Assembly: GCF_033097525.1 (NCBI RefSeq)
Contig: NZ_CP109907.1
Location: 2,356,001-2,420,000, forward strand
From: Sphingobacterium sp. UGAL515B_05
GTDB lineage: Bacteria; Bacteroidota; Bacteroidia; Sphingobacteriales; Sphingobacteriaceae
Length of the DNA stretch: 64,000 bases
Direction: 5' to 3'
Shown here piece by piece: positions 51,447-59,150 of the stretch (within the stretch, counting starts at the first letter, position 1; every line of letters begins with the position of its first letter). The notes under the pieces are model-generated. The model saw only the letters and a list, made by a program, of their open reading frames with translations, was not told the origin of the DNA and made no database searches. The position numbers were made by a program, and so were the translations under genes.

Positions 51447-53876
51447 ATGATGAACAGAAATATTAGAAAAGTGGCGGTTCTCGGTTCGGGTGTTATGGGC
51501 TCGCGAATTGCTTGTCATTTTGCTAACATTGGTGTTGAAGTTTTATTGTTGGATATCGTTCCACGTGAACTGCTGCCAGCGGAACAAGCCAAAGGTCTCA
51601 CGCTGGAGAATAAGGTCGTTCGGGACCGAATTGTCAACAGCTCCCTAGAAACGGCTTTAAAAACAAACCCTTCGCCAATTTATAGCAAGTCATTTGTCAG
51701 ACGTATCAAAACAGGTAATTTTGATGATAATCTAAAAGACATTGCTCATGTGGACTGGATCATAGAGGTCGTTGTTGAGCGACTTGATGTTAAAAAGTCT
51801 GTTTTTGAGCGTGTTGAGCAGTTTCGTAAACCTGGAACATTGATTACTTCCAATACTTCTGGTATTCCTATTCATTTAATGACAGTGGACAGAAGTGAAG
51901 ATTTTAAAGATCATTTCTGCGGTACACACTTCTTCAATCCGCCACGCTATCTTCCTTTATTGGAGGTTATTCCCACACCGCACACCAAGCCCGAGGTCGT
52001 TGACTTTATTCTTCACTTTGGCGATAAGATGCTGGGAAAATCGGTTGTATTATGTAAAGATACTCCTGCATTCATTGGTAACCGTATCGGTGTTTATTCG
52101 ATGTTGGCGGTTACTCATTTGGTGGAACCTCTTGGGTTGACAGTGGAAGAGGTCGACAAATATACTGGTCCCGCAATGGGGCATCCTAAATCGGCAACTT
52201 TTCGTACGGCTGATGTTGTAGGGCTTGATACCCTGGTGAATGTTGCCAATGGGCTGGCGCAGAATGCGCCTGAAGATGAAGCCAAGGGTGTCTTTCAACT
52301 TCCAACATTCATCAGTAAGATGGTAGAGAATAAATGGTTGGGTGAGAAAACCAAGAAAGGGTTTTATGAAAAAGTAAAAGCTGCCGATGGTAATTCGGAG
52401 ATTTTGTCTCTAAATCTAAAAACACTGGAATTTGGCTCACAGCAAAAAGTGAAATCAGCTACTTTGGAAGCCACCAAACCTGTGGAGGATATCCGCAAGC
52501 GGATGAAAGTCTATGAACAAGGAAGCGATAAAGCGGCCGAACTTTTCCGTGCCATGCATTATCCTTTGTTTGAATATGTATCCCGCCGTGTTCCCGAAAT
52601 TACAGATGACTTCTTCCGTATTGATGATGCCATGCGTGCTGGATTTGGTTGGGAGTTAGGACCATTTGAAGTATGGGATGCGCTAGGTGTCCGCGAAACC
52701 TTGGCTAAAATTAAGGCCGAAGAAAAACGACTTCCAGGTCAGGATGGGGAGGTTGCTTCCTGGGTACACGAGATGTTGCAAGCGGGATGTGAATCATTCT
52801 ATAAAATTGAAAATGGTGTACGTCACTATTATGATATTGCAACCAAATCTTATAAAGCTATTCCGGGAACGGAAGATCTGATCGTATTGGATCATATTCG
52901 GGAAAGTAAAACAATCTGGAAAAATACGGGGGTTTCTATTATTGATCTTGGCGACGGTATCATTAATTGTGAATTTCATACCAAGATGAATACCATCGGC
53001 GGTGATGTTATCCAGGGCTTGAATAAAGCTATTGATCTCGCTGAAAAGGAATATCGCGGTTTAGTGGTGTCCAATGATGGAAAAAACTTTTCTGCTGGCG
53101 CCAACATTGGAATGATTTTCATGATGGCCGTAGAACAGGATTTTGATGAATTGAATATGGCCGTTCGTGCCTTTCAAAATACATCCATGCGCTTACGCTA
53201 TTCGTCAATACCTGTAGTCGTTGCGCCATTTCAAATGACCCTCGGTGGGGGTTGTGAATTCTCCATGCATGCTGATTTTGTGCAGGCTCACGCCGAAACC
53301 TATATGGGCTTGGTTGAACTTGGCGTTGGTGTTATTCCCGGTGGCGGTGGAACCAAAGAATTTACACTGCGTGCCTCGGAGGAATTTAAGGAGGATCAGA
53401 TTGTGCAGAACACCTTAAAAGATAAATTCCTGACCATTGGGCAAGCGAAAGTTTCGACTTCTGCTTATGAAGCCTATGAACTCGGCTATTTGCAGAAAGA
53501 TAAATTTGCAATTACAATGAACCGTGCCCGCCTTTTGGCAGATGCCAAAGCAAAGGCACTGGAACTGGCTGATGAGGGTTATGTTCAGCCCGCTCCACGC
53601 AATGATATCAAGGTTTTAGGAAACCAAGGATTAGGGATCGTGTATGTGGGGGCTTCATCGATGCGTGAAGGGAATTATATTTCTGATTATGATCGAAAGA
53701 TCTCAGAAAAACTAGGCTGGGTGATGTGTGGTGGAAATTTATCGTCACCGACCGAAGTGTCTGAACAATATCTATTGGATCTAGAGCGTAAAACTTTCCT
53801 CGAGCTTTGTGCCGAACGCAAAACGCTTGAAAGAATTCAATTTATGCTGACAAAGGGTAAGCCTTTACGGAACTAA
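51447..53876 (+). CDS. fadN: 3-hydroxyacyl-CoA dehydrogenase / enoyl-CoA hydratase
   Basis: About 809 residues. The N-terminus has the NAD-binding motif AVLGSGVMGSRIACHFANIG. The dehydrogenase domain carries CGTHFFNPPRYLPLLEVIPT (catalytic His), and a second C-terminal dehydrogenase unit includes DDAMRAGFGWELGPFEVWDA. The last third is an enoyl-CoA hydratase/crotonase domain with NFSAGANIGMIF and a glycine-rich ALGGG-type loop (FQMTLGGGCEFSMHADFV). The order, dehydrogenase first and hydratase last, is that of FadN, not of FadB. Start: ATG 51447 (or 51450); a GTG at 51429 is less likely. It catalyses steps 2 and 3 of beta-oxidation. Confidence 0.92.
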   Translation: MMNRNIRKVAVLGSGVMGSRIACHFANIGVEVLLLDIVPRELLPAEQAKGLTLENKVVRDRIVNSSLETALKTNPSPIYSKSFVRRIKTGNFDDNLKDIAHVDWIIEVVVERLDVKKSVFERVEQFRKPGTLITSNTSGIPIHLMTVDRSEDFKDHFCGTHFFNPPRYLPLLEVIPTPHTKPEVVDFILHFGDKMLGKSVVLCKDTPAFIGNRIGVYSMLAVTHLVEPLGLTVEEVDKYTGPAMGHPKSATFRTADVVGLDTLVNVANGLAQNAPEDEAKGVFQLPTFISKMVENKWLGEKTKKGFYEKVKAADGNSEILSLNLKTLEFGSQQKVKSATLEATKPVEDIRKRMKVYEQGSDKAAELFRAMHYPLFEYVSRRVPEITDDFFRIDDAMRAGFGWELGPFEVWDALGVRETLAKIKAEEKRLPGQDGEVASWVHEMLQAGCESFYKIENGVRHYYDIATKSYKAIPGTEDLIVLDHIRESKTIWKNTGVSIIDLGDGIINCEFHTKMNTIGGDVIQGLNKAIDLAEKEYRGLVVSNDGKNFSAGANIGMIFMMAVEQDFDELNMAVRAFQNTSMRLRYSSIPVVVAPFQMTLGGGCEFSMHADFVQAHAETYMGLVELGVGVIPGGGGTKEFTLRASEEFKEDQIVQNTLKDKFLTIGQAKVSTSAYEAYELGYLQKDKFAITMNRARLLADAKAKALELADEGYVQPAPRNDIKVLGNQGLGIVYVGASSMREGNYISDYDRKISEKLGWVMCGGNLSSPTEVSEQYLLDLERKTFLELCAERKTLERIQFMLTKGKPLRN

Positions 53877-53906
53877 AAATCACTACTCACGAAAAAAATA
53901 AAAATA

Positions 53907-55082
53907 ATGGAAGCATATATAGTAGCAGGATTTCGTACAGCAGTAGGCAAAGCGCCGCGGGGAGTATTCCGCTTTATGCGGGCGGATGATTTAGCCACGG
54001 ATGTGATTAAACACCTTGTATCCACTGTGCCAAATTTAAATAAAGAAGATATAGACGATGTCATCGTTGGGAATGCCATGCCGGAAGCGGAGCAGGGACT
54101 CAATATGGCGCGTTTCATTTCACTGATGGGATTGGATACGGATAAGGTCCCAGGGGTAACCGTTAATCGGTACTGCGCTTCAGGTTTGGAGACTATTGCA
54201 ACAGCAGTCGCAAAGATCAAGACCGGGATGGCAGATGTTATTATTGCCGGCGGGGTAGAGGTGATGTCCGGAATGCCCTTTGGAGGTTGGAAAATTGTGC
54301 CTAATCCTGTGGTGGCAAAAGAGCATCCCGATTGGTATTGGGGTATGGGATTGACTGCCGAAGCTGTAGCCAAAGATTACAATGTCTCGCGTGAAGATCA
54401 GGACGCTTTTGCCCTCAAATCAAATCAGAAGGCAGTTGCAGCTATTCAAAATGGTCATTTGAAAGATGGTATCGTGCCTATCACCGTAAAAGAAAATTAT
54501 TTGAAAGATGGCAAGATTGCAACGCGTGAATATGTCGTTGATACGGATGAAGGTCCTCGTGCCGATACTTCCCTGGAGGCTTTAGGGAAATTAAAACCAG
54601 TTTTTGCAGCGAATGGTTCCGTGACAGCAGGAAATTCCTCGCAAACTTCCGATGGGGCTGCATTTGTCTTGGTGATGTCTGAAGCAAAAGTGAAGGAGCT
54701 TGGTGTAAAACCTATAGCAAAGCTGGTTAGTTTTGCTGTAGCAGGTGTTCCACCTCGCATTATGGGTATCGGACCTATCTATGCCATACCCAAGGCACTG
54801 GCAAAAGCCGGTCTTAAAAAGGAAGATATTGATCTCTTTGAGTTGAATGAAGCTTTCGCCTCTCAATCGCTAGCCGTTATTCGTGAACTTGGATTAGACG
54901 AAGAGAAAGTAAATGTCAATGGCGGTGCCATAGCTTTAGGTCATCCTCTTGGATGTACAGGAGCTAAATTGACGGTCCAAGTCTTAAACGAGTTGAAACG
55001 CAGAGGCAAAAAATATGGCATGGTGACGATGTGTGTCGGAACTGGTCAAGGAGCAGCTGGTATTTTTGAGTTATTGGACTAA
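53907..55082 (+). CDS. fadA: Acetyl-CoA C-acyltransferase (3-ketoacyl-CoA thiolase)
   Basis: A 391-residue thiolase. The nucleophilic Cys is in TVNRYCASGLETIATAVAKI (about residue 90), the active-site His in NGGAIALGHPLGCTGAKLTV and the second Cys in MCVGTGQGAAGIFEL; NEAFA is present as well. It cleaves 3-ketoacyl-CoA with CoA to release acetyl-CoA, the last step of beta-oxidation. It lies 30 bases after the dehydrogenase/hydratase gene. Length and motifs are normal. Confidence 0.96.
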   Translation: MEAYIVAGFRTAVGKAPRGVFRFMRADDLATDVIKHLVSTVPNLNKEDIDDVIVGNAMPEAEQGLNMARFISLMGLDTDKVPGVTVNRYCASGLETIATAVAKIKTGMADVIIAGGVEVMSGMPFGGWKIVPNPVVAKEHPDWYWGMGLTAEAVAKDYNVSREDQDAFALKSNQKAVAAIQNGHLKDGIVPITVKENYLKDGKIATREYVVDTDEGPRADTSLEALGKLKPVFAANGSVTAGNSSQTSDGAAFVLVMSEAKVKELGVKPIAKLVSFAVAGVPPRIMGIGPIYAIPKALAKAGLKKEDIDLFELNEAFASQSLAVIRELGLDEEKVNVNGGAIALGHPLGCTGAKLTVQVLNELKRRGKKYGMVTMCVGTGQGAAGIFELLD

Positions 55083-55217
55083 AATTAGCCGCTAAGAATA
55101 GCAATATAAACGAAATATGGATCTCTGATCTCATAACGCATAGAAGTATTTAAAAACATGGTGGCCAGCAGCATCACGTAGCAGTGATTTGCTGATCCCT
55201 ATAAATCTAAAAAGACA

Positions 55218-56999
55218 ATGAGCGAAAATAAAGCAATTAAAGGCGGAGAGTTCGTGATTAGAGAGACTCCCTATACAGACGTTTTTATCCCGGAAGAATT
55301 TGATGAAGAAGCCAAAATGATTCGTCAGACCTGCTTGGATTTCCTGGATACCGAAGTACTAAATAAGCTCGACCGTATCGATGCCCAAGAAGAAGGACTT
55401 ATGCCTAGTTTGATGGATAAGGCCGGTGAACTGGGGATGTTGGGTGTTTCTATTCCCGAAGAATATGGTGGTTTCGGCAAGAATTTCAACACTTCTATGC
55501 TTGTTGCCGATGCGGTAGGTGGCGGGTTTTCTTTTGCTGTCGCATTGTCTGCTCATACGGGAATCGGTACGCTGCCTATTTTGTATTATGGTAATGATGC
55601 TCAAAAGGCAAAATATGTTCCAAAGCTTGCTACCGGTGAATGGAAGGCATCGTATTGTTTGACAGAACCTAATGCTGGATCGGATGCAAATTCGGGTCGT
55701 ACTTCCGCAAAATTAAATGCCGAGGGGACACATTATTTGATCAACGGACAAAAAATGTGGATTACAAACGGCGGTTTTGCAGATATCTTCATCGTATTTG
55801 CAAAAATCGATGATGATAAAAACCTGACAGCATTTATTGTCGAGAAAGACTTTGGTGGCATCACGATGAATCCCGAAGAACATAAATTGGGTATTAAGGG
55901 ATCTTCAACACGGCAGATCTTTTTCAATGATTGCGCCGTTCCTGTAGAGAATATGCTTTCTGATCGTGAAAATGGATTTAAGATTGCTGTAAATATCCTG
56001 AATATTGGTCGTATAAAACTAGGCGCTGCAACGATCGGTTCGGCACGGATGGTGATCAACCATGCGGTGCAATATGCCAATGAACGTGTGCAGTTTAATC
56101 TGCCGATTTCCAAATTTGGCGCCATTCGTTATAAGCTGGCTGAGATGGCAACACGTTTGTTTGCTGTGGAGTCGGCATCGTATCGTGCCGGTCAAAATAT
56201 TGATGATGCCTACGATGCATTGATTGCTGGCGGTATGGATGAAGCAAAAGCAAAGTTGAAGTCTGTGGAGCAGTTTGCAATTGAGTGCGCAATCATCAAA
56301 GTATGGTGTTCGGAGATGTTGGATTATGTGGTTGACGAAGGCGTGCAGATTTATGGTGGAATGGGTTACTCGGCAGATGCGCCAATGGAACGCGCTTATC
56401 GGGATTCACGGATCAACAGGATCTTTGAAGGTACCAATGAAGTGAATCGATTGCTTGTCGTTGACATGCTGTTAAAACGGGCCATGAAAGGTGAATTGGA
56501 TCTAATGGGACCTGCGCAAGCCGTAGCTGGAGAGCTCCTCGCTATTCCGGATTTTGGTGAAGAGGACGATGCACCTTTTGCTGCAGAAAAGAAAATTGTG
56601 GCAAACCTTAAAAAAGCTGGGTTATTGATTGCTGGAGCAGCAGTGCAAAAATTGATGATGTCTCTTTCCAAAGAAGAGGAAATTCTCATGAATATTGCGG
56701 ATATTATCGGGTATGTTTATATCACCGAGTCAGTCTTGTTACGTGCAGAAAAATTGTTGCATACAGGATCTGATAAAGCAGACTATGCAAAAGATATGGC
56801 TAAGATCTATCTGTATGGTGCTATTGATAAAATCAGCGCTGCCGGTAAAGAAGCATTATATTCTTTTGGTGAAGGTGATGAACTGAATATGATGTTGGTT
56901 GGTTTGCGCAGATTCACGAAAGCACAGCCATTTAATGTGAAAGATGCACGTCAGCGAATCGCAAAGAAATTGATAGATGAGAATAAATATTGTTTTTGA
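55218..56999 (+). CDS. fadE: Acyl-CoA dehydrogenase
   Basis: A 593-residue flavoprotein, longer than the classic 380-residue form, as in Bacillus-type FadE. Motifs: YCLTEPNAGSDANSGRTSAK, the FAD-binding MWITNGGFADIFIVFAKI, DEGVQIYGGMGYSADAPMER and RINRIFEGTNEVNRLLVVDM with the catalytic Glu region. The C-terminal 170 residues form an extra helical domain. It makes the 2,3-double bond in acyl-CoA, the first step of beta-oxidation, with ETF as electron acceptor. A 135-base gap from fadA contains a small hairpin (about 55168-55196) but no clear terminator, so the operon probably continues. Confidence 0.95.
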   Translation: MSENKAIKGGEFVIRETPYTDVFIPEEFDEEAKMIRQTCLDFLDTEVLNKLDRIDAQEEGLMPSLMDKAGELGMLGVSIPEEYGGFGKNFNTSMLVADAVGGGFSFAVALSAHTGIGTLPILYYGNDAQKAKYVPKLATGEWKASYCLTEPNAGSDANSGRTSAKLNAEGTHYLINGQKMWITNGGFADIFIVFAKIDDDKNLTAFIVEKDFGGITMNPEEHKLGIKGSSTRQIFFNDCAVPVENMLSDRENGFKIAVNILNIGRIKLGAATIGSARMVINHAVQYANERVQFNLPISKFGAIRYKLAEMATRLFAVESASYRAGQNIDDAYDALIAGGMDEAKAKLKSVEQFAIECAIIKVWCSEMLDYVVDEGVQIYGGMGYSADAPMERAYRDSRINRIFEGTNEVNRLLVVDMLLKRAMKGELDLMGPAQAVAGELLAIPDFGEEDDAPFAAEKKIVANLKKAGLLIAGAAVQKLMMSLSKEEEILMNIADIIGYVYITESVLLRAEKLLHTGSDKADYAKDMAKIYLYGAIDKISAAGKEALYSFGEGDELNMMLVGLRRFTKAQPFNVKDARQRIAKKLIDENKYCF

Positions 57000-57025
57000 T
57001 TGATAATAGATTATTGGTTTTGGTT

Positions 57026-57055
57026 AATGGCCGGAGAGAAATCTTCGGCCATTTT
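57026..57055 (+). terminator. Terminator after the fad operon
   Basis: AATGGCCG / CGGCCATT stem with a 12-base loop, followed by T5, 27 bases after the fadE stop. Confidence 0.75.
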
Positions 57056-57121
57056 TGTGTTACAATCCTAGAAAGTCACTGTAATTATGTTAAATTTAAC
57101 CTTTTAAACCCTAACCATTAT

Positions 57122-58378
57122 ATGACATCTTCAAGATCATTTACATTTACAGAAGACTGGGTAGTCGTCATTTTGGGGATCGCTACCATATTTCTCGCAC
57201 TCTCAGGAATTGTCGCGCCAGTACCTAGTTTTTCGTGGAGTAATTCCGCCGAACTCGTTGCAACGGTTTTCGACCCGACAAATTTAATGAAGCTTTTTGA
57301 GCAGTTTATTTTTGTATTCGTTACCGCGATATTGGGCGCTTTTCTTTTAGGGAAATCTGTAAAATATTTATTCGTTGTATTTCCTGTTGTATTTATCCTT
57401 ACCGTATTTGCATTGGTGCTGGCAGGGAATGCAACGGTTAAAGAATACAATCTCGAAGCTGTAATTTTTAGTTTGATTATCGGTTTAGTCATCAGCAATT
57501 GCTTTAAACTGCCTAATTGGTTTAAAGAGGCGCTCAGTACCGAGCTGTACGTCAAGATAGGCCTAATTCTGCTCGGAACTACAGTGATCTTCGGGGATAT
57601 CCTCAAAGCGGGATCCTTGGGGCTTATTCAAGCACTGGCTGTCGTACTGTCTGTTTGGTACTTTGCGTTCTGGATCTGTAAAAAGTTAAAGATTGACAAG
57701 GAGATGTCCCTAATGCTGTCGAGTGCAGTATCTATTTGTGGTGTTTCCGCAGCGATAGCAACTTCGGGAGCAATCAAAGGCGATAGCAAAAAACTTTCCT
57801 ATGTCATTTCGTTGGTTCTTATTACAGCGATTCCAATGATGATTTTCATGCCTTATATGGCGGAGTGGATGGGCTTGTCGCAACAAGTTACCGGTGCTTG
57901 GCTCGGCGGGAGTATTGATACAACAGGTGCTGTCGTGGCTTCAGGTTCCCTGGTAGGAGAAGAAGCGTTGAAGATCAGTACCATTGTGAAATTTTCACAA
58001 AACGTATTGTTGGGGCTGGCGGCTTTTGCAATCAGTATTTATTGGACTTATGCGAAATCGGTTGATGATGAAACCAAGCGGGATAAGCCTACGCTCAAAA
58101 TTATATGGGAACGTTTCCCGAAGTTTGTGTTGGGATTTGTATTTGCATCGCTGCTCTTTTCCTTCGTAATATCTCCCGAGAAGATTGATGCCGTCAAAGG
58201 AAGTTTGAAAAATTTACAGGGCCTCTGGTTTACCTTGGCATTTACATCCATTGGTTTGGAAACGAACTTTAAGGATCTTTTTGTACAAGATAACAAGAAA
58301 CCGCTATATGCTTTTCTGATTGCCCAGACTTTTAATGTTATTATTACCTTATTGATTGCACTGGTGCTATTTCGCTAA
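57122..58378 (+). CDS. YeiH-family putative sulfate exporter
   Basis: A 418-residue membrane protein starting MTSSRSFTFTEDWVVVILGI; the frame extends 44 residues upstream, but those cover the terminator of the previous operon, so the ATG at 57122 is preferred. About ten hydrophobic helices are seen. Conserved segments are SSAVSICGVSAAIATSGAIKG, WLGGSIDTTGAVVASG and FTSIGLETNFKDLF, typical of the YeiH/Cons_hypoth698 family. The transported substrate is uncertain; the family name is based on weak evidence. The gene is followed by a strong terminator. Confidence 0.9.
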   Translation: MTSSRSFTFTEDWVVVILGIATIFLALSGIVAPVPSFSWSNSAELVATVFDPTNLMKLFEQFIFVFVTAILGAFLLGKSVKYLFVVFPVVFILTVFALVLAGNATVKEYNLEAVIFSLIIGLVISNCFKLPNWFKEALSTELYVKIGLILLGTTVIFGDILKAGSLGLIQALAVVLSVWYFAFWICKKLKIDKEMSLMLSSAVSICGVSAAIATSGAIKGDSKKLSYVISLVLITAIPMMIFMPYMAEWMGLSQQVTGAWLGGSIDTTGAVVASGSLVGEEALKISTIVKFSQNVLLGLAAFAISIYWTYAKSVDDETKRDKPTLKIIWERFPKFVLGFVFASLLFSFVISPEKIDAVKGSLKNLQGLWFTLAFTSIGLETNFKDLFVQDNKKPLYAFLIAQTFNVIITLLIALVLFR

Positions 58379-58427
58379 GATGCTAAGTGTTTCAATGTGA
58401 AATAGATCGTTTTATATGACTGTAAAG

Positions 58428-58457
58428 AAGGCTGTCCAACTAGGACGGCCTTTTTTA
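58428..58457 (+). terminator. Terminator after the YeiH-family gene
   Basis: AAGGCTGTCC/GGACGGCCTT (one G-T/C pair difference), 5-base loop, followed by T6. Confidence 0.85.
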
Positions 58458-58718
58458 TGCTTTTTCATCAAGGGGCTATGAGTAGCGTTTGTTTTCAGAT
58501 TCGTGGCACAGATCTTCGTTTTTATAAACTTGCTTTGCTTTTTGATTTTCGCTGGATAGTTGGTGATTAGGATGGTTAGCTTCGTGATTTTTGCATGCTG
58601 AGGGAACTACGAGTAGCCTTTTTTGTTGATCTAAATAGCTGTTAGTTAGGTGTTAATTGGGTTTTGAAAAAAAATATTATTAAATCTATCAAATTAGTAG
58701 TCTTTTAAAAAATATTTA

Positions 58719-58728
58719 TATATTTGTA
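58719..58728 (+). promoter_or_regulatory. Promoter -7 box for the leader-peptide / receptor unit
   Basis: TATATTTGTA, an exact consensus match, with T-rich sequence near -33. It gives a long leader of about 415 bases before the receptor start at 59151, holding a short ORF and a terminator. Confidence 0.6.
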
Positions 58729-58880
58729 TCGTTATCTGATTTACAGGTAAATAGCAAGGCGAGCAAAAAGGACTGACTTGATTGTGAATCGAACTAGCCA
58801 TGACATTGATTTTATAAAAAAGACATGTGATTAAGGTTGTTTGAAATTGCCGCTTGGTAAGTGCATATACTGATTCGTTT

Positions 58881-59018
58881 ATGCAGCAGGAAATAAAAGA
58901 AAATAACAAGATAAAAAGAATGAAACAAAATTACTCTCCAAAAACAAGTTTATTGGTTGCTTCGGTAGAAGGAGCTGTTGTTACCCTAAAAAGTGACAAG
59001 AAACGAATGTGTTGTTAA
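58881..59018 (+). CDS. Short ORF ending Met-Cys-Cys, possible leader peptide (45 aa)
   Basis: The ORF has ATGs in the same frame at 58881 and 58920; the shorter form is 32 residues, starting MKQNYSPKTSLLVASVEGAV. The final residues are KSDKKRMCC followed by the stop. A strong intrinsic terminator begins 30 bases later, and the TonB receptor follows. Short ORFs ending in a run of one amino-acid class before a terminator are typical of attenuation leaders; here the sensed amino acids would be Cys/Met. It may instead be a small secreted or modified peptide. No homologue is recalled. Confidence 0.5.
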   Translation: MQQEIKENNKIKRMKQNYSPKTSLLVASVEGAVVTLKSDKKRMCC

Positions 59019-59047
59019 AATTTCTCTCTTACACTCTCTTATATTAG

Positions 59048-59075
59048 AAAAGGGAAGCCTCGGCTTCCCTTTTAC
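59048..59075 (+). terminator. Intrinsic terminator in the receptor leader (possible attenuator)
   Basis: AAAAGGGAAGCC (59048-59059) pairs with GGCTTCCCTTTT (59062-59073); the stem ends in a T run. It lies between the short ORF and the receptor gene, so transcription must pass it to reach the receptor unless the receptor has its own promoter. Confidence 0.8.
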
Positions 59076-59150
59076 AAAGTTTTAACAATGAAGCAAGTAT
59101 CGATTGGCGTTGGCACTTGTTTTAGATTCACCATTAAACTGAATAAATTT

